From an uncultured Pelagibacteraceae bacterium (GTDB taxonomy: Bacteria > Pseudomonadota > Alphaproteobacteria > Pelagibacterales > Pelagibacteraceae), in contig CACDMX010000005.1 in assembly GCA_902554035.1 (NCBI GenBank), positions 20,076-84,075 on the forward strand: a DNA stretch of 64,000 nucleotides, read 5' to 3'. Positions within the stretch are counted from its first letter, which is position 1. Every line of letters begins with the position of its first letter. The notes under the pieces were generated by a model. That model was not told where the DNA came from. It worked only from the letters and a program-made list of their open reading frames with translations, and made no database searches. Shown in pieces: positions 35,113-43,661 of this stretch. A program made the position numbers and the translations under genes.

Positions 35113-35961
35113 CTAAACAGGTAGCTTAGAGGCCTCTCTTTTAAAAATATATACGCCAGATAAAATAATTACAAACAAACCAACAAAAGTCCAGTTATCT
35201 GGGAAGTGGTTAAAGAAATAGTAACCAATTATTATGTTTGTAATTATTTCAAAATAACCAAAAGGTGCTAATTTAGAAGCATCAGCATACTTTAACGAAA
35301 GTATAAGTAGTAAGTGACCTATTGAAGCAAAAAAACCAATAGCAAACATCATGTACCATTCGGTTAAAGTAGGTTTAACCCAAACAGCAGGCATAATCAT
35401 TGAGCCAATAATGGCCCCTACTACACCAGTTAATAATAAAGTCAAAAGAGGATGATCGGAATTATGAAGTTTTCTAGTTACAATTAAATAAATGCCGTAT
35501 AAAAATCCAGTACCTAAAGCAGCAATACTAGCCAAACTTATCTCAACAAAACCAGGTCTTAAAACTATTAAAGACCCTATAAATCCAATAATAACAGCAA
35601 CCCATCTTCTTAAGCCCACTTTTTCATTTAATAAAATTGGAGATAATATTGTTACAATCAAAGGAGCTATGAAAGCTAAAGTTAAAGCTTTTGCTAGGGA
35701 TATAATAGAAATTGAGTAAAAAAATAAAATATTAGCGCAAAATAGTAATAATCCACGAATAATTTGAAGTTTAGGTTGTTGAGTCCATTTAAGATCTTTT
35801 TTAAAGAAAAAAAACATAATTGGAAAGGCAATTAAAACTGTAAAGAAGTATCTAGACCAAGTAATTTGAAGAATTGGTATTGATGAACTTAAATATTTAG
35901 CAAAGCCATCCATTATAGGCAGCATAATCCATGCAGACAAATTTAATAATATAGCCTTCAT
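35113..35961 (-). CDS. EamA/DMT family transporter
   Basis: A 282-residue drug/metabolite superfamily permease with about ten transmembrane helices in two EamA repeats. GFAKYLSSSIPILQITWSRYFF is the usual first loop, and SLAKALTLAFIAPLIVTILSPILL closes repeat one. The second repeat ends with YFEIITNIIIGYYFFNHFPD and a basic tail. The substrate cannot be assigned. It begins directly after the stop of the upstream AEC transporter gene (1 nt apart), so the two permeases are probably co-transcribed. Confidence 0.83.
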   Translation of the reverse strand: MKAILLNLSAWIMLPIMDGFAKYLSSSIPILQITWSRYFFTVLIAFPIMFFFFKKDLKWTQQPKLQIIRGLLLFCANILFFYSISIISLAKALTLAFIAPLIVTILSPILLNEKVGLRRWVAVIIGFIGSLIVLRPGFVEISLASIAALGTGFLYGIYLIVTRKLHNSDHPLLTLLLTGVVGAIIGSMIMPAVWVKPTLTEWYMMFAIGFFASIGHLLLILSLKYADASKLAPFGYFEIITNIIIGYYFFNHFPDNWTFVGLFVIILSGVYIFKREASKLPV

Positions 35962-36864
35962 TTAAGAAAAATATCTTAAAGCAAAATAAACTACAATAGG
36001 TAAAGTTATAAATGACATCAATGTAGAAACAACAATTGTACTTGCCACACTGTCTACAATTTTCTTAGGAGAGTAAATACTGGCGACTAAGTAATTTAAA
36101 ACTGCGCTAGGCATTGAACATTGAATTAATAAAACGCCAGCAGCAAAACCTGAAAGGTCAAAATAAAATATTATAACAACTCCTATAATTGGGCCTAGTA
36201 TCATTCTTGAAAATGAGGAAACTAATGCATTTAATAATGAAAAAACTTTTAATCTTGTTAAAGCTATACCCAGGGACATTAGAATTAAAAATATGGTAGC
36301 ATACATCAACCATTCAGTTGTATTAATTACAAATGTAGGCAAATCTATATTAAGATATAAAATAATTGCCGAAAAGATAATTGCATAAAATGGTGGATTC
36401 TTAAAAATTACATTTAAATTAAATTTTCTATCCGCAAGAAATACACCTAAAGTAAAATGAAACAAAATAATCAAAGAAGTGATTGAAGCTGATACCCCAA
36501 GACCTTCCGATCCATAGGCAAAAAGACAAATGGGCACACCCATATTTCCTGTATTAGGTAAAATTAGTGGTGGAAGTTCTCTTATTATATCTTTTGTTTT
36601 CAAAAAAAAAAGTGTTGGTATGCCAACTAAAGCAAAACAGAAAATAGCTAATAAATAGTACCAAAAATAATCTTTAAAAATATCAAAAGTTATACCTGTT
36701 GAAGTAACAGCAAAAATAATCATTGCTGGAGTACCTATATTTGCAGCAAAATTAGTAATAAAAGAAGTATCTATTTTCGGATTATTTTTTCCTAAATAAT
36801 AACCAATGCCAACAACAAAAAAAACAGGAAATAAAACCTCAAATAGCTTGAAATATATTTCCAT
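35962..36864 (-). CDS. Auxin efflux carrier (AEC) family permease
   Basis: A 300-residue membrane protein with about ten hydrophobic segments. GYYLGKNNPKIDTSFITNF, PLILPNTGNMGVPICLFAYG and QCSMPSAVLNYLVA match the AEC family, whose bacterial members move malonate, malate or other carboxylates. The conserved asparagine in the NTGNMG motif lies at the crossover helix. Substrate is unknown. It lies between hom and the EamA gene with 1 nt spacing on each side. Confidence 0.85.
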   Translation of the reverse strand: MEIYFKLFEVLFPVFFVVGIGYYLGKNNPKIDTSFITNFAANIGTPAMIIFAVTSTGITFDIFKDYFWYYLLAIFCFALVGIPTLFFLKTKDIIRELPPLILPNTGNMGVPICLFAYGSEGLGVSASITSLIILFHFTLGVFLADRKFNLNVIFKNPPFYAIIFSAIILYLNIDLPTFVINTTEWLMYATIFLILMSLGIALTRLKVFSLLNALVSSFSRMILGPIIGVVIIFYFDLSGFAAGVLLIQCSMPSAVLNYLVASIYSPKKIVDSVASTIVVSTLMSFITLPIVVYFALRYFS

Positions 36865-36865
36865 T

Positions 36866-38161
36866 TTAAAGAAGTCTTATCAAGATAGGGTTTTTTAATA
36901 TATTCTTATTAGATCTTAATGATTTTAAACAACTTTGAACATCTTGTTCTTTTGTTTTATGAGTTATAATCACTATTGATGCTGTCTTTTTTCTGTTATC
37001 TGGTATTTGAATTAATCGTGCTACAGAAATTTTTCTATTAGCTAATTGCTTAGTTATTTGTGACAGTACTCCAGGTCTATCTTTAACTTCTATTCTTAAA
37101 TACAAAGAATTTGAGTATTTATTTAAATTATAAACGTTTACTGCTTTTCTTTTTTTATAAGATATACCAAATGGATATTTAATATTTCCTCTTAATATTG
37201 ATAAAAGGTCTGACATCAAAGCTGATGATGTTGGCCCAGGTCCGGCCCCTTCACCTTGCAAAATACTTTCACCAATTGGATAACCATGAATTATTACAGC
37301 GTTCATTACACCATTTACATTTCCTATATAGCTATCCTTGTTAACTAAACATGGATGAACTCTTTCAAATAGTTGATTTTTAATTAATTCGGTAATTCCA
37401 ACTAACTTTATTCTTAAATTAAGTTTTTCAGCAATTTCTATATCTTTAAAATCTATATTCTCAATTCCCTCCATTAAACATTTCACTTTTGATATTTTTT
37501 TATTAAAAGCAAGAGAAGATAAAATCCTTACTTTGGCAAAAGCATCATAACCATTTAAATCAAGTTTAGGATTACCAGGTTCGGCATAACCTAAAGATTG
37601 AGCCTTTTTTAAAACATTTGTAAAAGTATCTTTTGTCAATTCCATTTCAGACAAAATATAATTACATGTGCCATTTAAAATTCCATGCACTTTTGTAATT
37701 TTGTTTGTAGCTAAACCTTCTTTAATTGTTCTTAAAATTGGTATACCGCCAGCAACAGAGGCCTCAAATTCTAAGTTTACTTTATTTTTTTCTGCTAACA
37801 TTGATAAATAATCACCATGCTTTGCAATTAGAGCTTTGTTTGGTGTTATGACATGTATTTTGTTTTTTAAAGCAAGTTCAACTACTTTTTTTGAAATGCC
37901 ATCTGATTTGCCAATTGCCTCAAATATAACATCCAAACTCCCTCTTTTAATTATATCTAAAGGATTTTTGTAAAATATATTTTTATTAATTTTAAATTTT
38001 CTTTTTTTGTTTGGATTTTTTGCTGATATTGCTACAACTCTGATTCTCTTTCCTGTTTTTAGTTCAATGTCTCTTTTTTTTGTAATTAACTCGTTTAGCA
38101 GGTAGTTTCCTATTTGACCCAAGCCAATAACAGCGATGTTTATATTTTTTTTCATAATCAA
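36866..38161 (-). CDS. hom: Homoserine dehydrogenase
   Basis: Hom reduces aspartate semialdehyde to homoserine for threonine and methionine synthesis. The NAD(P)-binding start is IAVIGLGQIGNYLL, VITPNKALIAKHG and GGIPILRTIKEGLATNKI flank the active site, and GTCNYILSEME is the family signature. A C-terminal ACT domain (from about residue 350, LRIEVKDRPGVLSQITKQL) suggests amino-acid feedback. At 431 residues the length is normal. It overlaps the upstream hypothetical gene by 4 nt. Confidence 0.94.
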   Translation of the reverse strand: MIMKKNINIAVIGLGQIGNYLLNELITKKRDIELKTGKRIRVVAISAKNPNKKRKFKINKNIFYKNPLDIIKRGSLDVIFEAIGKSDGISKKVVELALKNKIHVITPNKALIAKHGDYLSMLAEKNKVNLEFEASVAGGIPILRTIKEGLATNKITKVHGILNGTCNYILSEMELTKDTFTNVLKKAQSLGYAEPGNPKLDLNGYDAFAKVRILSSLAFNKKISKVKCLMEGIENIDFKDIEIAEKLNLRIKLVGITELIKNQLFERVHPCLVNKDSYIGNVNGVMNAVIIHGYPIGESILQGEGAGPGPTSSALMSDLLSILRGNIKYPFGISYKKRKAVNVYNLNKYSNSLYLRIEVKDRPGVLSQITKQLANRKISVARLIQIPDNRKKTASIVIITHKTKEQDVQSCLKSLRSNKNILKNPILIRLL

Positions 38162-38649
38162 TTATCAATATTTGGATAATCTGAACCTTTTGTATAGTTT
38201 ATTAAAAAATTTTTAAATTGATCAAATGACATTTGGTTATCAAAATTTGTAACTTTATTAGAATTATTGGATGTTTCTATTAAAGAAATTTTTTTCTTAA
38301 TTTTAACTTCTTTTGAATCTTTAGTCATTTTATTTTTGTAATTAAGTTTAACCTTTTTCTCTATTTTTGGTTTGTTATCATTTTTTTTAACTTTTTTTCC
38401 AATTAAATTTTCCTCTGTGATGGTTCTTTTTTCTTTTATTACTTTATTTATATCATTTGTTTTTAATGGATTTATTGTATGATTTTTTAAATTTACATCT
38501 ATTTTTTTTGATTGAGAAACCTTTGAAGAGCAAGGTTCTAAATTTTCATTAATACAACCCAAAATTATTTTTGTTTCCCAAGAATAAGCTAAAGCTGGCA
38601 ATACTGATAAAAATAAAGTGATAAAAAAAAATTTATTTATCTTTATCAT
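38158..38649 (-). CDS. Hypothetical secreted lysine-rich protein
   Basis: A 163-residue protein that I do not recognise. It has a clear signal peptide (FFFITLFLSVLPALAYSW) and then two cysteines in IILGCINENLEPCSS that could form a disulphide. The middle (residues ~55-125) is highly charged and lysine-rich, and a short structured-looking tail (MSFDQFKNFLINYT) closes it. It overlaps argC by 4 nt upstream and hom by 4 nt downstream, so it is translated with amino-acid biosynthesis genes although nothing in it suggests that pathway. Confidence 0.6.
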   Translation of the reverse strand: MIKINKFFFITLFLSVLPALAYSWETKIILGCINENLEPCSSKVSQSKKIDVNLKNHTINPLKTNDINKVIKEKRTITEENLIGKKVKKNDNKPKIEKKVKLNYKNKMTKDSKEVKIKKKISLIETSNNSNKVTNFDNQMSFDQFKNFLINYTKGSDYPNIDN

Positions 38650-39671
38650 AGCAAACCCCTACTCTCTGGTAAATTAAATTTAATATTCATATTCTGTACC
38701 GCTTGTCCAGATCCTCCTTTAATTAAATTATCAATAGCGGACAATATAATATACTTATTTTTATATTTTGTTTTACACACTGATATATGACAATAATTAG
38801 TATTAATTACATCATTTGTGCTTAATAAACTATTAATCTTCATGACTTTAATAAATTTTTTCTTAGCATAAGTATTTTTAAATATTTTATTTATTTTATT
38901 AATTGAATTATTACCTTTTGTTTCAATATAAATTGTACTCAAAATTCCTTTAAACATTGGTGATAAATGTGGTGTAAAAGTAATATTAAATTTTCTTTTT
39001 TTTGAAAATTTTTTCAATTCCTGTTCTATTTCAGAATTATGTCTATGAAAACCTACCCCATATGCTTTAATTGATTCATATAAATTTTTACCAGCATACT
39101 TTTTATGAACTCCTCTTCCGGCACCAGAATAACCTGATTTTGAGTCAATAATTATATTATCTAGTTTTAATATATTCTTTTTTATAAGAGGAACTAGGGG
39201 TAACAAAATTGATGTTGGATAACATCCTGGACAAGAAATTATTTGGTAATTTTTAATTTTTTTCTCAGTAAATTCAGGTAGCGAATAAATACTTTTTATA
39301 ATATTTTGAGGAGCCCTGTGATTTTGTTTATACCATTTTAAATATTTTCTTGCAGAGTTTAATCTAAAATCAGCAGCTATATCTATTAAAACATTTTTTT
39401 CTAATAAATATTTTGAAATTTCTTGAGCTTCACCATTAGGTAATGCTGTAAAAATAACATCAACATCTTTAAGAAATGCTTTTTTAAATTTAACAATTTT
39501 TGGTAACTTTTTTGATCTTAATGATTTTTCATAAAAATATATATTCTTTCCTACGGATGTGTTTCCACATAAGTATTTAATTGAAACATTTTTATGTTTG
39601 CTAAGAATTTTAATTAACTCTATTCCTATATATCCAGTTGATCCAGCGATTAGCACGTTAAGATTGGGCAT
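38646..39671 (-). CDS. argC: N-acetyl-gamma-glutamyl-phosphate reductase
   Basis: ArgC reduces N-acetylglutamyl-phosphate to the semialdehyde in arginine synthesis. NVLIAGSTGYIGIELIKIL is the Rossmann loop, VDVIFTALPNGEAQEI and DIAADFRL follow, and IISCPGCYPTSILLPL contains the catalytic cysteine. SGYSGAGRG and HRHNSEIEQEL further support the family. Length of 341 residues is typical. It follows rpsI by 33 nt, an arrangement common in alphaproteobacteria (rplM-rpsI-argC). Confidence 0.95.
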   Translation of the reverse strand: MPNLNVLIAGSTGYIGIELIKILSKHKNVSIKYLCGNTSVGKNIYFYEKSLRSKKLPKIVKFKKAFLKDVDVIFTALPNGEAQEISKYLLEKNVLIDIAADFRLNSARKYLKWYKQNHRAPQNIIKSIYSLPEFTEKKIKNYQIISCPGCYPTSILLPLVPLIKKNILKLDNIIIDSKSGYSGAGRGVHKKYAGKNLYESIKAYGVGFHRHNSEIEQELKKFSKKRKFNITFTPHLSPMFKGILSTIYIETKGNNSINKINKIFKNTYAKKKFIKVMKINSLLSTNDVINTNYCHISVCKTKYKNKYIILSAIDNLIKGGSGQAVQNMNIKFNLPESRGLL

Positions 39672-39704
39672 TTTTTATTATAACAGTTATTAAAGAAAAA
39701 AAAA

Positions 39705-40121
39705 TTATCTTTTAGAAAACTGAAAGCTTCTTCTAGCTTTTCTATGACCGTATTTTTTTCTTTCAACAGCCCTAGAATCTCGTGTGGTTAGTTTTTCTTT
39801 TTTGAGCGTGGGTTTAAGACTCGAATCAAATAGTAATAATGCTTTTGAAATGCCATGTACCATGGCTCCAGCTTGACCTGTATGACCACCACCTTTTACA
39901 CTACATCTTACATCGTAACCAGTTGCCTGGTTAATAATTTCAAAAGGTCTTAAAATTTGCATTTTATGGTTTGATCTTTGAAAATAATCTTCATAATTTT
40001 TTCCATTAACATAGATTTTCCCAGATCCTTTTTTTAACCAAATTTTAGCAATAGATTTTTTTCTTCGTCCTGTTGCATACATGCTATCTTTAAAATCAAT
40101 TTTTGTTATTTCTTCTTTCAT
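39705..40121 (-). CDS. rpsI: Ribosomal protein S9
   Basis: S9 is a 30S head protein whose C-terminal tail reaches the P-site tRNA. YATGRRKKSIAKIWLKKGSGKIYVNG is the characteristic start of the domain and the product ends in FSKR, the highly conserved tail. RDSRAVERKKYGHRKARR supplies the basic RNA-binding region. It is 7 nt downstream of rplM in the classic rplM-rpsI operon. Confidence 0.97.
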   Translation of the reverse strand: MKEEITKIDFKDSMYATGRRKKSIAKIWLKKGSGKIYVNGKNYEDYFQRSNHKMQILRPFEIINQATGYDVRCSVKGGGHTGQAGAMVHGISKALLLFDSSLKPTLKKEKLTTRDSRAVERKKYGHRKARRSFQFSKR

Positions 40122-40128
40122 AATAAAT

Positions 40129-40587
40129 TTAATTTCTAACTATATTCTTATTATTTAACTTTGATATATCAATTACTTTTGGATTTTGCGCTGAGTGGGG
40201 ATGATTTTCACCGACATAAATTTTTAACTTAGTTAATTGTTTTCTACCAAGAACACCTCCGGGTAACATTCTTTTAACAGCTAGTTTAAGGCTTTCATCT
40301 GGCTTTTTTTTACTAAGTTTTTCAGGTGTTTCTTCTTTAATTCCCCCTGGATAACCTGTGTGTCTAAAATATTTTTTATTTTGAAATTTTTTTCCAGTAA
40401 ATCTTATTTTTTCAATATTCTTAACAACAACAAAATCTCCATCATCTACATGTGGACTATAAGTATTTTTATTTTTTCCTCTAATAATTTTTGAGATAAT
40501 AGTTGCAAGTCTTCCTACAACTGCGTTTTTAGCATCTATTTCAAACCAGGTACTCGATATATCGCTTTTTTTAACAAATTTTGTCAT
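40129..40587 (-). CDS. rplM: Ribosomal protein L13
   Basis: L13 is an early-assembly protein of the 50S subunit. WFEIDAKNAVVGRLATIIS and HVDDGDFVVVKN are the usual N-terminal features, and AVKRMLPGGVLGRKQLTKLKIYVGENHPHSAQ is the conserved C-terminal region. Length (152) is normal. The gene heads the rplM-rpsI-argC unit, and its promoter must lie in the 200 nt divergent region shared with metY. Confidence 0.97.
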   Translation of the reverse strand: MTKFVKKSDISSTWFEIDAKNAVVGRLATIISKIIRGKNKNTYSPHVDDGDFVVVKNIEKIRFTGKKFQNKKYFRHTGYPGGIKEETPEKLSKKKPDESLKLAVKRMLPGGVLGRKQLTKLKIYVGENHPHSAQNPKVIDISKLNNKNIVRN

Positions 40588-40701
40588 TGTGCAGGATTAA
40601 TACTTCTTATTTACGAAAAGTCAAATGCTAGGTTGTATAAAAATTGTTTAAAAACAACAGCAATCAACACTTTTTTAATATCTTGCACCAAGTATCAAAT
40701 T

Positions 40702-40707
40702 TATAAT
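40702..40707 (+). promoter_or_regulatory. Candidate -10 box for metY
   Basis: TATAAT at 40702-40707 would place transcription start near 40713-40715, just upstream of a small hairpin (40720-40732) and the pseudoknot before metY. The nearest -35-like hexamer, TTGCAC at 40683-40688, is only 13 nt away, which is shorter than the usual 16-18. Position and perfect -10 match are the only support. Confidence 0.45.
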
Positions 40708-40732
40708 AAACTATATTTACGAAATATTTTCG

Positions 40733-40778
40733 AAGGTATTAAAATTTACTTGTGCACCTTGAATTATCAAAAGCACAA
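40733..40778 (+). promoter_or_regulatory. Candidate SAM-V/SAM-II type riboswitch upstream of metY
   Basis: An H-type pseudoknot can be drawn. P1 is AAGGT (40733-40737) with ACCTT (40756-40760). The P1 loop ends in TTGTGC (40750-40755), which pairs perfectly with GCACAA (40773-40778). This is the strand order of SAM-II and SAM-V aptamers (P1, loop, P2, P1', loop, P2'), with the U-rich loop ATTAAAATTTAC. P2' ends 9 nt before the GGAGGAG ribosome-binding site of metY, so a ligand-stabilised fold could block translation. SAM-V is known from marine alphaproteobacteria before metY. I could not check the full consensus. Confidence 0.75.
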
Positions 40779-40796
40779 AAATAAATGGAGGAGAAA

Positions 40797-42125
40797 ATGT
40801 CAAAAACTATAAAAAATCCAGAAACTATTGCTTTACACGGTGGGGATTACAGAAGTGATCCGGCAACAACTGCTGTAGCAGTGCCTGTATATAGAACAAC
40901 TTCTTATCAATTTAAAGATACTGAAAATGCAGCAAATCTTTTTGCATTAAAAGAATTTGGAAATATCTATACAAGAATAATGAATCCAACAAACGATGTG
41001 CTCGAAAAAAGAGTTGCAGCTCTTGAGGGGGGGCTTGCTTGTGTTACTGTAGGATCAGGACAAGCTGCATCAACATTTGCAATTATGAACCTTTGTCAAT
41101 CAGGTGATAATTTTATTAGTTCAACAGATTTGTATGGTGGAACTGTTAATTTATTTACGCATACTTTAAAAAAACTAGGCATAGAATGTAGATATGCTGA
41201 TCCATCTGATCCCAAAAATTTTGAAAAACTTATCGATGAAAACACTAGAGCTTTTTATGCTGAAACTTTGCCAAATCCTTATCTTAGAGTGTTTCCAATT
41301 CAAGAAGTTGCTGATATAGGGAAAAAACATAATATTCCATTAATAATGGATAACACTGCTTCTCCTGTAATTTGTAAACCAATTGAGCACGGAGCTGCTG
41401 TTGTTGTTCATTCGCTTACTAAGTTTATTGGAGGACATGGAACAGTTATTGGAGGATGTTTAGTTGATGGTGGTAATTTTGATTGGACCGCTAATCCTAA
41501 AAGACAGCCAAATTTCAATGAACCTGATGCCAGTTATGGAGGAGCTATTTGGGGTCAAGTAGTTCCACAGTTAACAGGAGCAAATGTTGCGTTCGCCGTA
41601 AGAGCTAGAGTCTGTTTGCTTAGAGATCTTGGGGCACCGCTAGCACCTGATAATGCCTGGGGCATTATACAAGGTCTAGAGACCGCACCTTTAAGAATGA
41701 AACAACATTGCTCAAATGCTGAAAAGGTTGTTGATTTTTTAAAAAAACATAAAAATGTAGAAAGAGTTATTTATCCAACTCTTCACGAAGGCGAAATTGC
41801 AGCCAGATCAAAAAAATATCTAAAAGGTGGCAATGGAGCTTTGGTAGGAATAGAAGTTAAAGGTGGTGTCGAAGCTGGTAAGAAATTTATAGAGTCTCTT
41901 AAAATGTTTTACCATGTAGCAAATATAGGCGATGCAAGAAGTCTTGCTATACATCCTGCAACTACTACCCATAGTCAATTAACTCCAGAAGAGTTGTTGG
42001 CTGCTGGTGTAACACCAGGATATGTAAGACTATCAATTGGTATTGAGCATCCAGACGATATAATAGAAGATTTAAACCAAGCTTTAAATTCTTCGGGTAA
42101 GCCTAACCTTAAAGCGGTAGGTTAG
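40797..42125 (+). CDS. metY: O-acetylhomoserine sulfhydrylase
   Basis: A PLP enzyme of the Cys/Met-metabolism family, 442 residues, which joins O-acetylhomoserine with sulfide to give homocysteine. YTRIMNPTNDVLEKRVAALEGG, SSTDLYGGT and VVHSLTKFIGGHG (Schiff-base lysine K209) are diagnostic, and the length and the ending (ATTTHSQLTPEELLAAGV) fit MetY rather than the shorter MetB/MetC. I chose the ATG at 40797, which has GGAGGAG at 40788-40794, over an in-frame ATG at 40785. A candidate SAM-sensing pseudoknot precedes it. Confidence 0.92.
   Translation: MSKTIKNPETIALHGGDYRSDPATTAVAVPVYRTTSYQFKDTENAANLFALKEFGNIYTRIMNPTNDVLEKRVAALEGGLACVTVGSGQAASTFAIMNLCQSGDNFISSTDLYGGTVNLFTHTLKKLGIECRYADPSDPKNFEKLIDENTRAFYAETLPNPYLRVFPIQEVADIGKKHNIPLIMDNTASPVICKPIEHGAAVVVHSLTKFIGGHGTVIGGCLVDGGNFDWTANPKRQPNFNEPDASYGGAIWGQVVPQLTGANVAFAVRARVCLLRDLGAPLAPDNAWGIIQGLETAPLRMKQHCSNAEKVVDFLKKHKNVERVIYPTLHEGEIAARSKKYLKGGNGALVGIEVKGGVEAGKKFIESLKMFYHVANIGDARSLAIHPATTTHSQLTPEELLAAGVTPGYVRLSIGIEHPDDIIEDLNQALNSSGKPNLKAVG
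42103..42125. terminator. Weak hairpin at the metY/ctaA convergent junction
   Basis: CTAACC (42103-42108) pairs with GGTTAG (42120-42125) around an 11 nt loop, and the sequence continues ATTTTGTATTTTT on the plus strand. It lies inside the 17 nt overlap of the metY and ctaA coding ends. It could end metY transcription, but the six-pair stem is short, so this is a weak call. Confidence 0.3.
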
Positions 42126-43134
42126 ATTTTGTATTTTTAAATAAAAAATAAATACAAGAACTAACTAAAAAAATTGAACTTATTTGGTGCATAGATGCAA
42201 GAGCTATCTGTGCACCATATAATAACGTTAAAATTCCCAAGATAATCTGAATAAATAAAAGTAAACCAATAAGTAGAATTGGGTAGTATAAATTAATTAT
42301 TTTTTTTTTATAAACTTTATACAAAACAATTAAATAAAAAAATAAAATTCCATAAGCTAAATTTCTATGTATAAATTGTACAATTGATGGATCATTGAAA
42401 GCACTTAGTTTGAATAAATTATACACAGTATTATCGTCTGGAAAATAAGTTGATCCCATTAGAGGCCAAGAATTATAAATTTTTCCAGCATCCATGCCAG
42501 AAACAAAAGCACCAATAGATATTTGAACATAAATTAAAAACAACAGTATTAAAGGATAATAATAGTTAATTTTATCACCGGTTAAATCGATATTTTTAAG
42601 TTTTAAATAATTCCAAAAAATTAAAGACAAAATAAAAAAAGCTACTATCAAGTGAACGGCTAACCTGTAGTGACTTACATCAACCCTATCAACTAACCCA
42701 CTAGAAACCATGTACCATCCGATAAAACCTTGAATACATATTAAAGAAAAAATAAAATACAGATTTAAAAGTTTAAAAATTCCTAGTTTTACTGAAAAAT
42801 ATATTAGAGGTAATAGGAAAGAAATTCCTATAAGTCTGCCAAAGAATCTATGTATCCATTCCCACCAAAATATTATTTTAAATTCATTTAAAGACATAGA
42901 ATAATTTTGTAATTTAAATTCGGGAATTTTCTTGTACAAATTAAAATAATCAATCCATTGTGACTCATTAAAAGGAGGAATAATACCGGAAAAAAGTTGC
43001 CACTTAGTTATAGATAATCCAGAATCAGTTAATCTTGTTAATCCTCCAACAATTATCATAATGGAAATCATCCAAAACATAAGAATTAACCATTTGGACA
43101 TACTGGACTTTATTTCATTATTCTCTATATACAT
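42109..43134 (-). CDS. ctaA: Heme A synthase (COX15/CtaA)
   Basis: An integral membrane enzyme that oxidises the heme O methyl group to the formyl group of heme A for cytochrome aa3 oxidase. Eight hydrophobic segments are visible. GGLTRLTDSGLSITKWQLFSG, EWIHRFFGR, SGLVDRVDVSHYRLAVHLI, GAFVSGMDAGKIYNSWPLMG and FIHRNLAYG are all diagnostic and supply the heme-ligand histidines. Length (341) matches the alphaproteobacterial type 2 COX15. It converges on metY with a 17 nt coding overlap. Confidence 0.95.
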   Translation of the reverse strand: MYIENNEIKSSMSKWLILMFWMISIMIIVGGLTRLTDSGLSITKWQLFSGIIPPFNESQWIDYFNLYKKIPEFKLQNYSMSLNEFKIIFWWEWIHRFFGRLIGISFLLPLIYFSVKLGIFKLLNLYFIFSLICIQGFIGWYMVSSGLVDRVDVSHYRLAVHLIVAFFILSLIFWNYLKLKNIDLTGDKINYYYPLILLFLIYVQISIGAFVSGMDAGKIYNSWPLMGSTYFPDDNTVYNLFKLSAFNDPSIVQFIHRNLAYGILFFYLIVLYKVYKKKIINLYYPILLIGLLLFIQIILGILTLLYGAQIALASMHQISSIFLVSSCIYFLFKNTKSNLPL

Positions 43135-43177
43135 GTCAATATAAATATAATAATTATATATTAATCATATTGATTAA

Positions 43178-43468
43178 ATGTCGCCCAAGAAACTTAAAAA
43201 ATTAAATAAAATAAGAAAAAAATTAGATAAACTTGATAATTCATTTATTAAACTTATTAAAAAAAGAACACTATTGGTCAGAAAGGTTTTGGAATTAAAG
43301 GAATATAAAAATCAGATAGTTGATAAAAAAAGAATAAAAATAATACTTAATGAAATTAAAAAAAAATCTATAAAAAACAATATTGACCCAAGAATAACTC
43401 ATAGGATCTGGAAAAATATGATTTGGTCATATATAGATTTTGAAAAAAGGAACTTCCGTAAAAAATAA
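43178..43468 (+). CDS. Chorismate mutase type II (AroQ) domain protein
   Basis: A 96-residue all-helical protein. IRKKLDKLDNSFIKLIKKRTLLVRKVLELK fits the AroQ opening, with the two arginines and a lysine that bind chorismate. The catalytic motif is typical of the stand-alone enzyme that rearranges chorismate to prephenate for Phe/Tyr synthesis. Conserved positions in the last helix are hard to judge because the sequence is Lys-rich. It lies between ctaA and the convergent rpmG, and no other aromatic pathway gene is nearby. Confidence 0.78.
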   Translation: MSPKKLKKLNKIRKKLDKLDNSFIKLIKKRTLLVRKVLELKEYKNQIVDKKRIKIILNEIKKKSIKNNIDPRITHRIWKNMIWSYIDFEKRNFRKK

Positions 43469-43660
43469 TTATTTACTATGAGGCGGTAGTTTTTTTTCTA
43501 CAAAAATTTCGTGTTTTCTTGTAGAAGGGTTATATTTTTTTGCTTTAAGTTTAACTTTTGCTTTCTCACCACCCGCAGGTTTCTTAACATAATAGAAATA
43601 AGGACTATCTGGTTTTGATTCAGGAACTAAACGAACTTTAATGTGAGTTTTTTTTGCCAT
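43469..43660 (-). CDS. rpmG: Ribosomal protein L33
   Basis: A small 50S protein (63 residues). AKKTHIKVRLVPE opens it, FYYVKKPAG and KKYNPSTRKHEIF are the conserved L33 core. No CxxC zinc motifs are present, as in the cysteine-free L33 of most alphaproteobacteria. It begins 1 nt after the MerR-type regulator gene and abuts the chorismate mutase gene. Confidence 0.93.
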   Translation of the reverse strand: MAKKTHIKVRLVPESKPDSPYFYYVKKPAGGEKAKVKLKAKKYNPSTRKHEIFVEKKLPPHSK

Positions 43661-43661
43661 T

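Noticed and set aside
40620..40732. A second SAM-II aptamer in tandem upstream of the metY pseudoknot
   Set aside because: Only a palindrome TTGTTT/AAACAA and a small CGAAA/TTTCG hairpin are found; no interleaved pairing with a SAM-II core could be drawn.
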